Source of the DNA: an uncultured Eggerthellaceae bacterium
GTDB taxonomy: Bacteria; Actinomycetota; Coriobacteriia; Coriobacteriales; Eggerthellaceae
Length of the DNA: 6,428 nt
Assembly (NCBI GenBank): GCA_946631805.1
Contig: CAMPAJ010000100.1
Span: forward strand, 1-6,428
Direction of reading: 5' to 3'
The position numbers and the translations under genes are program-made. Shown one piece after another: positions 1 to 4,946 of this stretch. The stretch's first letter is position 1. Each line of letters begins with the position of its first letter. A model generated the notes under the pieces. It did no database searches. It saw only the letters and a program-made list of their open reading frames with translations, and was not told the origin of the DNA.

Positions 1-104
1 AGATCCTTGTTGCTATCGCCGAATTTCATAATGGCGCCCTTGCCGAATTTTGTCTCGATTTGATCGGTAGTGAGTTTGAGCGATTGGGCCTTTTGTTCGT
101 TCAT
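1..104 (-). CDS. recA: RecA recombinase, N-terminal fragment (gene cut by left edge)
   Basis: Only the first 34 codons and two further bases are visible. The peptide begins MNEQKAQSLKLTTDQIETKF and continues GKGAIMKFGD. The segment QIETKFGKGAIMKFGD matches the conserved N-terminal helix and first strand of RecA (E. coli has QIEKQFGKGSIMRLGE). RecA is the cytosolic ATP-dependent strand-exchange protein that also triggers LexA self-cleavage in the SOS response. The Walker A and later motifs lie outside the window. The ATG is supported by an AGAGGA Shine-Dalgarno just upstream and by a strong promoter about 30 nt upstream. The gene lies downstream of pgsA-cinA on the same strand, as in many Actinobacteria, but has its own promoter with an SOS operator. 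The identification rests on a short but very characteristic stretch plus the context. Confidence 0.93.
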   Translation of the reverse strand, partial: MNEQKAQSLKLTTDQIETKFGKGAIMKFGDSNKD

Positions 105-107
105 GAT

Positions 108-113
108 TCCTCT
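108..113 (-). promoter_or_regulatory. recA Shine-Dalgarno
   Basis: Read on the minus strand, AGAGGA lies 3 nt before the recA ATG (4 nt if only AGAGG is counted). The spacing is a little short, but no competing start codon is nearby, so it fixes the recA start. Confidence 0.65.
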
Positions 114-132
114 TTCTGTTGCGATTGTACTT

Positions 133-160
133 AGTATAACGAACAGATGTTTGATGTCAA
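133..160 (-). promoter_or_regulatory. recA promoter, sigma-70/SigA type
   Basis: On the minus strand a perfect -35 box TTGACA (160 to 155) and a near-consensus -10 box TATACT (138 to 133) are separated by 16 nt. Transcription would begin near position 126, giving a leader of about 20 nt before the recA ATG at 104. The SOS operator fills most of the spacer, so LexA binding would block RNA polymerase directly. Confidence 0.85.
140..153. promoter_or_regulatory. LexA operator (SOS/Cheo box)
   Basis: CGAACAGATGTTTG on the plus strand matches the Gram-positive/actinobacterial LexA consensus CGAACRNRYGTTYC at 13 of 14 positions, the last base being G instead of C. It sits inside the spacer of the recA promoter, the expected place for an SOS operator. 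The near-palindrome could in principle also repress a divergent plus-strand transcript, but I see no convincing plus-strand promoter beside it. Confidence 0.85.
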
Positions 161-208
161 TATCTATCCGCATTCCATGCAGGCAATCGTAAACTACGAA
201 CCTTGCCC

Positions 209-214
209 AGGAGG
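209..214 (+). promoter_or_regulatory. consensus Shine-Dalgarno for a possible small ORF
   Basis: AGGAGG lies on the plus strand exactly 6 nt before the ATG at 221. Both the sequence and the spacing are ideal, which is the main reason the short reading frame that follows is worth listing. Confidence 0.4.
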
Positions 215-220
215 ATGCGC

Positions 221-310
221 ATGCATAGCGCGCCTACGTACGAGAAATGGTCTGCGTATTACGCTCCCGTTGCTCGACGAGCGTGCAAAGCTGCTTTATT
301 CCATAGGTAA
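221..310 (+). CDS. possible 29-aa peptide, divergent from recA, function unknown
   Basis: This is a 29-codon frame from ATG 221 to TAA 308-310. The peptide starts MHSAPTYEKWSAYYAP and ends VARRACKAALFHR. It has an ideal AGGAGG Shine-Dalgarno 6 nt upstream. The peptide is basic (Lys9, Arg19, Arg20, Lys23, Arg29 against the single acidic Glu8). It has an aromatic N-terminal half (Tyr7, Trp10, Tyr13, Tyr14, with Pro5 and Pro16) and a possible amphipathic helix from about residue 17, with one Cys at 22. It has no signal peptide and no clear membrane segment. It lies divergent from recA, with the SOS box about 70 nt upstream, so damage control is conceivable. However, I cannot find good -35/-10 boxes for it, and I do not recognise the sequence. 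It could be a chance frame in intergenic DNA. Confidence 0.25.
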   Translation: MHSAPTYEKWSAYYAPVARRACKAALFHR

Positions 311-347
311 CCTAGACGCAATATTGCCCTGAAATGCACAGTATCTT

Positions 348-427
348 TCAAGTTCGTTATTATTCGATCTCAGTCAATCAATTATTACAGGAAACTTGAT
401 CAGGGGCTTCGAAGCGTGTTGATTGAC
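348..427. repeat. two interlocked inverted repeats
   Basis: GTCAATCAA (373-381) is the perfect reverse complement of TTGATTGAC (419-427), a 9-bp stem with a 37-nt loop. TCAAGTT (348-354) is the perfect reverse complement of AACTTGA (393-399), a 7-bp stem. The two pairs interlock, a pseudoknot-like arrangement if transcribed. No T-run follows on either strand, so this is not a canonical terminator. The 7-bp pair alone is at chance level; the 9-bp pair is somewhat better than chance. Confidence 0.3.
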
Positions 428-433
428 GGCAAG

Positions 434-448
434 CCTATGGCCTATAGG
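434..448. repeat. small inverted repeat over the pgsA-cinA stop codon
   Basis: CCTAT (434-438) pairs with ATAGG (444-448) across a 5-nt loop and overlaps the TAG stop codon (444-442, minus strand). The stem is only 5 bp and no T-run follows, so it is at best a weak 3'-end structure for the operon transcript. Confidence 0.25.
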
Positions 449-1614
449 GCATCAAGCTCATCGAGGACAAGTTGAAGGGCCTGCAAGACTGTTTGCTCGC
501 GCACTTCCTGCCGATTGCCGGAAAAGAGGTATTTTCTCGCGGTCGTAGAGCGCGCGGATGAAATTCCGATCCAAACCGTGCCAACGGCATTTCCGTACTC
601 GTCGCCATCGGGCCCAGCAAGTCCGGTGACAGAAACGCAAATGTCTGCATCGATTGCCAACCGACCCCCCTGCGCCATTTGAAGCGCCACAGGTTCGCTC
701 ACGGCGCCGTACGTTGCGAGGTCTGACTCGTTTACCTTCAATTCTGCATGTTTTACTTCGTTGGTGTAGCTTACGATGCCGCCCTTGTACACGGCCGAGC
801 TTCCGGGAACGCTCGTCAAAGTGGCACCGATAAGACCGCCTGTCAGGCTTTCGGCCGATGCGACCATAAGCTTCTTCTCTACAGCGTTCGCAACGATCTC
901 GGAAGCAAGTTCATGTACGCGAGGGCTATTGGGAAGCTCCTTTGAAAGCGATTCGTCATCAGGCTTTATGGGTTTGCCCAAACCGATGATGTCGCGCGCC
1001 TTGACGAGGTAGTCCACCATCGAGGCGATGGTGAGCGCAAGCGCTATGAGCATCACAAGCCAGCTGACGATCCACATGATATCTACGAGGGCTTCGTTTA
1101 TGCTGCCGACCATGTACGAGCGTTTGAGCGCGAACAGGACGATTGCGATCATCTGGAAGACGGTCTTGAACTTGCCAATCATGCTTGCGGCAATTACTTC
1201 GCCTTTTGAAGCGGCCATCATGCGCACGCCCGAGACGATGAACTCGCGTGCAAGTATTATGAGCACGACCCACGTTGGCAAGTCGCCTAGCTCGACGAGG
1301 CTTATGAGCGCAGCAGCTACGAGGATCTTGTCGGCAAGCGGATCCATGAATTTGCCGAAGTCGGTGATCTCGTTTCGGGATCGTGCAAGATAGCCGTCGA
1401 GCCAGTCCGTTGCAGAGATGACGACGAAAACACCGGCGGCAAAAATCGACTTCCAGTTGTTGCTGAAGGCGTCGCCCAGGCCAAACCATTCGGGCCAGGG
1501 AGCCAGAAGGGCTGCAACGAAAACAGGTACGAGGAGGATTCGCGTTATCGTGATGAAGTTCGACGGCGTTGCAGCCTCGGGCCACTCTTCCCTATTCCTA
1601 ATTGGAGGCGTCAT
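442..1614 (-). CDS. pgsA: Fusion: PgsA phosphatidylglycerophosphate synthase + CinA C-terminal (PncC) amidase
   Basis: This single 390-aa frame carries two enzymes. Residues about 1-206 are a CDP-alcohol phosphatidyltransferase with some six hydrophobic helices. Its full family signature is intact: Asp70, Asp73-Gly74, Ala77-Arg78, Gly87, Asp91, Asp95. The PgsA-type stretch AASMIGKFKT (142-151) is also present. It should join CDP-diacylglycerol and glycerol-3-phosphate to phosphatidylglycerol phosphate in the membrane. Residues about 231-390 are the CinA C-terminal domain, which deamidates nicotinamide mononucleotide. It contains AESLTGG (254-260, catalytic Ser256), YTNEVK (Tyr283, Lys288) and VTGLAGPDG (329-337). 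A polar linker (about 207-230) joins them. Each half has normal single-enzyme length, and the N-terminal MoCF-like half of full CinA is absent. With six helices both ends would be cytosolic, suiting the amidase. The ATG overlaps the rimO stop (ATGA) and has a good GGAGGG. Both functions are inferred from motifs. Confidence 0.93.
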   Translation of the reverse strand: MTPPIRNREEWPEAATPSNFITITRILLVPVFVAALLAPWPEWFGLGDAFSNNWKSIFAAGVFVVISATDWLDGYLARSRNEITDFGKFMDPLADKILVAAALISLVELGDLPTWVVLIILAREFIVSGVRMMAASKGEVIAASMIGKFKTVFQMIAIVLFALKRSYMVGSINEALVDIMWIVSWLVMLIALALTIASMVDYLVKARDIIGLGKPIKPDDESLSKELPNSPRVHELASEIVANAVEKKLMVASAESLTGGLIGATLTSVPGSSAVYKGGIVSYTNEVKHAELKVNESDLATYGAVSEPVALQMAQGGRLAIDADICVSVTGLAGPDGDEYGNAVGTVWIGISSARSTTARKYLFSGNRQEVREQTVLQALQLVLDELDAL

Positions 1615-2933
1615 GCAAAAGAACCCTCCATTTCGTACAGCAGCGTATCGTCTATGGTCACGGTAACAAAGTCTCCCGGGTTACCCGACGGGACGTACGT
1701 TACACCGTCGACATCGGGAGCTTGGCACTGCGCACGTCCGTAGAGCTGGCCATCTTCCTCGGCTCCGCATACGAGCACGTCCATGGTCTTTCCAATGCGT
1801 GCAGAAATGCGGGGCGCGCAAGCGGCGTCGGCGCGATCCCGAAGCGTTTGGGCGCGATACGCCTTTTCGTCGTCGTCGACCTGCTCATCAAGGTCAAAGG
1901 CCTTGGTGCCCTCTTCGCGCGAATAGGCGAATACGCCGACGTAATCGAGCTCGGCTTCGTCGACGAAGTCGCAAAGCTCCTCGAAGTCCTGCTCGGTCTC
2001 GCCCGGATAGCCGGCTATGAGGGTCGTTCGAATGGTCGCATCGGGAATGCTCGTGCGTATGTGCTGGACGAGATTGCGGAAATCGGCTCCTGAGCCCTTG
2101 CGGTTCATGCTCCTTAGAATGCGCTCGTTGGCGTGTTGGAACGGAACGTCAAAGTAATCGCATATGTTGGCGTGGTCCCGCACGGCGGCAATAAGCTCGT
2201 CGGTGACGCCTTCGGGCTGTATGTACATGACGCGGAACCAAATGCCCGTCCACTCCTCGGCAAGTGATGACATGAGCTGGGCCAGCGAGGACGGCTCGTC
2301 AAAGTCTTTTCCCCATCGACCCGTATCCTGTGCTATGAGAACGACTTCGCGAGCGCCCTGTGCAACGACGCGTTGCACCTCGCCGCGGATATCGTCAAGC
2401 GTATACGAATGATAGCGACCGCGAATGTAGGGAATCGTGCAGTAGGCGCAGAACCTATCGCATCCGTCCGAGATCTTGACGTACGCGAATACGCGGTGTT
2501 GGTTTTGGGAATCCAATGATATGCCGCGGTCATCACCAGTAAGCCGCTCGACCCCCATGAGGTCGTCTACGTGGGCGACGATGTCGTCCTCCTTGTTGCA
2601 GGCAATGTAGCCGCTTACTTCAGGGAACTCGGGCTCGAGGTCCGCTCCGTAGCGAGCTGGCATGCATCCTGCGACAATGAGCTTGGAGTCGCCGGAGGCA
2701 ACCGAATCGTAGCCGGCTACCTCGAGGATGGCCTCGATGCTCTCCTCGGTAGCCGCCTGGATGAACGAACAGGTGTTGACGATGACAACATTCGTGGATT
2801 CCGGGTCGTCGACAATGCGGTAGCCCGCATGCGAAAGGCGTGCCGCCATATGGTCGGAATCGACCTCGTTCTTGGCACATCCCATCGTCACGAACGCGAC
2901 GGTGGCTAGTGGCTCGTTGCTATGTTGAGACAT
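1611..2933 (-). CDS. rimO: RimO, ribosomal protein uS12 methylthiotransferase (radical SAM)
   Basis: This 440-aa protein is almost exactly the length of E. coli RimO (441). It adds a methylthio group to a conserved aspartate of ribosomal protein uS12, using S-adenosylmethionine and two 4Fe-4S clusters. The N-terminal MTTase domain supplies Cys19 (TMGCAKN), Cys55 (NTCSF) and Cys90 (AGCMPARY) for the auxiliary cluster. The radical SAM core has CxxxCxxC at Cys158, Cys162 and Cys165 (DGCDRFCAYCTIPYIRG). VPFQHANERILRSMNR (263-278) and the early MGCAKNEVDSD favour RimO over the tRNA enzymes MiaB and MtaB. The C-terminal part (about 375-440) fits a TRAM domain. The frame stays open upstream to 3188, but that part overlaps yajQ and is low-quality sequence. 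ATG 2933 gives the correct family length and lies 5 nt after the yajQ stop. No Shine-Dalgarno is visible, so coupling to yajQ translation is likely. Confidence 0.96.
   Translation of the reverse strand: MSQHSNEPLATVAFVTMGCAKNEVDSDHMAARLSHAGYRIVDDPESTNVVIVNTCSFIQAATEESIEAILEVAGYDSVASGDSKLIVAGCMPARYGADLEPEFPEVSGYIACNKEDDIVAHVDDLMGVERLTGDDRGISLDSQNQHRVFAYVKISDGCDRFCAYCTIPYIRGRYHSYTLDDIRGEVQRVVAQGAREVVLIAQDTGRWGKDFDEPSSLAQLMSSLAEEWTGIWFRVMYIQPEGVTDELIAAVRDHANICDYFDVPFQHANERILRSMNRKGSGADFRNLVQHIRTSIPDATIRTTLIAGYPGETEQDFEELCDFVDEAELDYVGVFAYSREEGTKAFDLDEQVDDDEKAYRAQTLRDRADAACAPRISARIGKTMDVLVCGAEEDGQLYGRAQCQAPDVDGVTYVPSGNPGDFVTVTIDDTLLYEMEGSFA
1624..1630 (-). promoter_or_regulatory. pgsA-cinA Shine-Dalgarno inside the end of rimO
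   Basis: TGGAGGG on the minus strand lies 9 nt before the pgsA ATG and within the last codons of rimO. Together with the 4-nt ATGA stop/start overlap it indicates translational coupling, and it favours ATG 1614 as the start. Confidence 0.75.
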
Positions 2934-2938
2934 GGGCG

Positions 2939-3436
2939 TTACCGATAGTTGACGTATTGCAGCGGCAGACCGTAATCTTGCCCCTTCAGGAATGCGATGA
3001 CCTCCTGGAGGGTGTCGCGCGATGCAGAACTGACGCGAAGCTGGTCGCCCTCGATTTGAACCTTGGCCTTGAGCTTGAGCGCTTTGATATCCTTGTTGAT
3101 TTTGCCTGCGGTCTCTTTGTCGATACCCTCCACGATAGTAGCCGTCTTCACAACCGATTGCCCTGCGGCTGGCTGCGAATCGCCCCATCGAACGGCAGCA
3201 AGGTCAATACCCCTCCTCAAAAGCTTGGAGCCGAGGATATCTACGACCTGCCCGGCGACGAAATCGCTCGGGGCCTTGATAGTGAGCGTTTTGGCGGATT
3301 TATCGAACGAGATTTGAGCTCCTGAACCTTTGAGGTCAAATCGCTGTGCAAGCTCTTTCCTGGCTTGCTGATACGCGTTGTCTACTTCTTGAATATCCGT
3401 AGTCGATACGATGTCGAATGATGATTCCTTAGCCAT
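2939..3436 (-). CDS. yajQ: YajQ family protein (UPF0234, nucleotide-binding)
   Basis: This 165-aa protein has the usual YajQ length (about 163). It shows the family pattern from the start: SSFDIVSTTDIQEVDNAYQQ, then RKELAQRFDLKGS, SDFVAGQVVDILGSKLLRRG and a C-terminal GLPLQYVNYR close to the usual GxPxQFxNFR. The family has two ferredoxin-like halves. Members have been reported to bind nucleotides or nucleic acid, and a Xanthomonas homologue binds cyclic di-GMP; the role in Actinobacteria is not established. It is cytosolic, with no signal peptide or membrane segment. It lies between the rodZ-like gene and rimO, 52 nt after one and 5 nt before the other, so it appears to be part of the operon. 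A clear AAGGGG Shine-Dalgarno 8 nt upstream supports the ATG. The family is confident; the biochemical function is not. Confidence 0.93.
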   Translation of the reverse strand: MAKESSFDIVSTTDIQEVDNAYQQARKELAQRFDLKGSGAQISFDKSAKTLTIKAPSDFVAGQVVDILGSKLLRRGIDLAAVRWGDSQPAAGQSVVKTATIVEGIDKETAGKINKDIKALKLKAKVQIEGDQLRVSSASRDTLQEVIAFLKGQDYGLPLQYVNYR

Positions 3437-3442
3437 ACTTGT

Positions 3443-3450
3443 ATCCCCTT
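3443..3450 (-). promoter_or_regulatory. yajQ Shine-Dalgarno
   Basis: AAGGGGAT on the minus strand, with its AAGGGG core 8 nt before the yajQ ATG, gives good spacing and fixes the start. The 52-nt gap upstream (3437-3488) contains a weak 5-bp stem (AACTC/GAGTT) and no clear promoter. Confidence 0.7.
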
Positions 3451-3488
3451 AACTCGTGCTGAAGAGTTGCTTGCAAGTTGAACCGAGC

Positions 3489-4931
3489 TTACTGCTCTTC
3501 CTCGTACTCACCGGAGCCGTCGTAGTACTCATCTTCGGAGCCGTCTTCTTCGTAGTATCCTTCTTCGTCTTCCTCTTCGCTCTCGTCGTTGTACTCGCCG
3601 TCTTCTCCTTCGTAGTACTCGCCCTCTTGGCCTTCTTCGGTGTCTTCATCCTCTTCGCTGGCGCTCTCGTCAACCGCCTGGTTCTCCTCGAGATTGACCG
3701 AATCGTCGTAGTTGACCGATTCCTCATAGGACTCACGCGATGATTGCGTAGTTGCAGCGGAGCCGCTCGATGACGTTGACGAGCTTGATTTCGACGAGCT
3801 CGCCGAAGAGCTGGACGTGCCATGCTCGCTGTTCCATTTCTTCAGAATCGCAGGGAAGTCGACCGTATAGGCATACATATCGTTGTAGTTCTCGTCGACC
3901 TTGAGCTGCGTCTCGACACCGTCAACGGTGAGCTTGAGCGTTTCGGGGGTGTACGTGGTTATGGTCCATACGCCCGTGACCTCTACGCTGCGCTCAACGG
4001 GACCCGTCAGCATTTCTGGCGTCATCTTGCCGTCAAGATACGTTTCGACATAGCACTCCTGCCCCGAGGGGACGGAATAGATGACGCGCGAACTCGTAGG
4101 CGCTATCTCGACCGCCGCAGATGCGCTCGACCCGCTTTCGTCGCCGGTCGTGTCGGCAACGCCCGATACGGGCAGCTGGCCAACATCTTCCTGATTGTTG
4201 GAACCGTTGTTGCCGAATACGGCAAACGCGACGCCGCCGATGAGCGCGAGCACAAGTACTGCAATTACGACGATAGCCGCGCGCGTGCGCAAAAACGCCG
4301 GGACCCGAGATGCCGAAAGAGAGTTTGGCGTCTCTTGAACATGTATGCTGCGACTGCCGCGTTTCCCAGATCCGTCATCAAGAAAATCGAAGCTCGACGT
4401 ATCGTATCCAGAATGATGGCTCAGGAAGTCGCGGTCGGATTTACCCGGGCGTTCCGTGCGCTCGCGCGTTACTCCGTAATCGTCGCGGGCGAACCTGGTG
4501 CCGTCATCGTAGAGGATGCGCGTTGCCTGCGTCACGCCGCTTCGTATCGTTGAGCTCCGATCGGCTTCGTACGAGCGGTTAGAGCTCGTTGTATCGGCGT
4601 TTACGCGCGTGCGATTACGCGTGCGGCGCGTACCGCGGTCCATGTCGAAGCCTGAGGATGGAGCGGAGCCACGCGCGCGTTGCACCTGGTTGGCATAGGC
4701 TTCGTCGAGGTACATATTGACGATTTCAGTCGGATTGAGACCAAGGAGTCGAGCGTATGCGTTAACCATGTTACGCGTGTATCCGCGCGGAGGCATGGCG
4801 TTAAAATCCCCCGCCTCGATAGCGCGGAGAATATCGGGTCTGATCCTGAGCCTGCGAGCCACAGTGTTCAGGTCGTATCCTTTTCGCTCACGTGCCTCAT
4901 GCAACACCTTGCCAGATGTCATCTGTGCCAC
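3489..4931 (-). CDS. rodZ: RodZ-like membrane protein: HTH, one TM segment, DUF4115-like domain, acidic tail
   Basis: The 480-aa protein reads in order as follows. Residues about 5-75 are a RodZ-type HTH (EARERKGYDLNTVARRLRI, then IEAGDFNAMPPRGYTRNMVNAYARLLGLNP in outline). Residues 85-215 are an Arg/Ser-rich cytoplasmic linker. A single membrane helix (about 218-239) is preceded by basic residues, placing the rest outside. Residues about 275-365 form a beta-rich domain like the RodZ C-terminal DUF4115 domain (YVETYLDG, TLKLTVDGV). A Ser-rich stretch follows (about 371-400), then an acidic, Tyr-rich end (about 401-480). In family members with known roles, RodZ anchors the MreB elongation machinery through the HTH region. 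Whether this organism has MreB cannot be seen here, so the role is inferred. The start is GTG: an ideal AGGAGG lies 5 nt before it but 14 nt before the ATG three codons on. It follows ftsK by 15 nt. The tail is unusual. Confidence 0.85.
   Translation of the reverse strand: MAQMTSGKVLHEARERKGYDLNTVARRLRIRPDILRAIEAGDFNAMPPRGYTRNMVNAYARLLGLNPTEIVNMYLDEAYANQVQRARGSAPSSGFDMDRGTRRTRNRTRVNADTTSSNRSYEADRSSTIRSGVTQATRILYDDGTRFARDDYGVTRERTERPGKSDRDFLSHHSGYDTSSFDFLDDGSGKRGSRSIHVQETPNSLSASRVPAFLRTRAAIVVIAVLVLALIGGVAFAVFGNNGSNNQEDVGQLPVSGVADTTGDESGSSASAAVEIAPTSSRVIYSVPSGQECYVETYLDGKMTPEMLTGPVERSVEVTGVWTITTYTPETLKLTVDGVETQLKVDENYNDMYAYTVDFPAILKKWNSEHGTSSSSASSSKSSSSTSSSGSAATTQSSRESYEESVNYDDSVNLEENQAVDESASEEDEDTEEGQEGEYYEGEDGEYNDESEEEDEEGYYEEDGSEDEYYDGSGEYEEEQ
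3491..3640 (-). repeat. imperfect 30-nt repeats encoding a 10-residue acidic/Tyr unit
   Basis: On the plus strand CGTAGTACTC occurs at 3521-3530 and 3611-3620, and CGTAGTATCC at 3551-3560. These positions lie in one 30-nt register; the unit at 3581 is degenerate. In the protein, Tyr-Tyr pairs fall at residues 439-440, 459-460 and 469-470 among Glu, Asp and Gly. The coding strand is strongly purine-rich here. The repeats suggest expansion by slippage or unequal exchange, followed by divergence. Confidence 0.6.
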
Positions 4932-4934
4932 TTG

Positions 4935-4942
4935 AACCTCCT
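4935..4942 (-). promoter_or_regulatory. rodZ-like gene Shine-Dalgarno (selects the GTG start)
   Basis: AGGAGGTT on the minus strand is essentially the full anti-16S complement. Its AGGAGG core is 5 nt from the GTG at 4931 and 14 nt from the ATG at 4922, so the GTG is the better start. It fills most of the 15-nt gap after ftsK. Confidence 0.8.
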
Positions 4943-4946
4943 GATT

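Larger units (their letters stand above)
105..441. other. recA to pgsA-cinA intergenic region
   Basis: This is the only long stretch here without a confident gene. It holds the recA promoter and SOS box (133-160), the possible small ORF (221-310) and several short palindromes: TAGGTAACCTA at 304-314, GCAATATTGC at 318-327 and GCTTCGAAGC at 406-415. Two longer inverted repeats lie between 348 and 427. The part from about 330 to 400 is visibly richer in A and T than the coding DNA. I see no tRNA, no intrinsic terminator with a T-run on either strand, and no minus-strand gene between pgsA-cinA and recA. Confidence 0.6.

Noticed and set aside
147..332. 61-codon plus-strand frame beginning inside the SOS box
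   Set aside because: Its ATG overlaps the LexA operator, has no Shine-Dalgarno, and the frame resembles no family I know. The shorter frame at 221-310 in another phase has a far better start signal.
373..427. 9-bp inverted repeat as an intrinsic terminator for pgsA-cinA
   Set aside because: The loop is 37 nt long and no run of T follows the stem on either strand.
959..1585. 208-codon minus-strand frame overlapping pgsA
   Set aside because: It is an alternative phase of the PgsA coding region, Arg/His-rich, without any domain; the real frame carries the full CDP-alcohol phosphotransferase signature.
1602..2093. 163-codon plus-strand frame opposite rimO
   Set aside because: It is antisense to the conserved C-terminal half of RimO and has no independent support.
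2934..3188. 85-codon upstream extension of the rimO frame
   Set aside because: It overlaps yajQ on the same strand in another phase, reads as Arg/Gln/Gly-rich shadow sequence, and would make RimO much longer than the family. ATG 2933 gives the normal 440 residues.
3456..3743. Plus-strand frame encoding a very hydrophobic, membrane-like 95-aa protein
   Set aside because: It is the antisense of the acidic RodZ tail. The complement of GAR/GAY/TCN-rich codons reads as Leu, Val and Phe, so the hydrophobicity is an artefact.
3822..4553. 243-codon plus-strand frame opposite the rodZ-like gene
   Set aside because: It is antisense to a well-supported protein, has no family resemblance, and is rich in Arg and Asp as expected from shadow frames.
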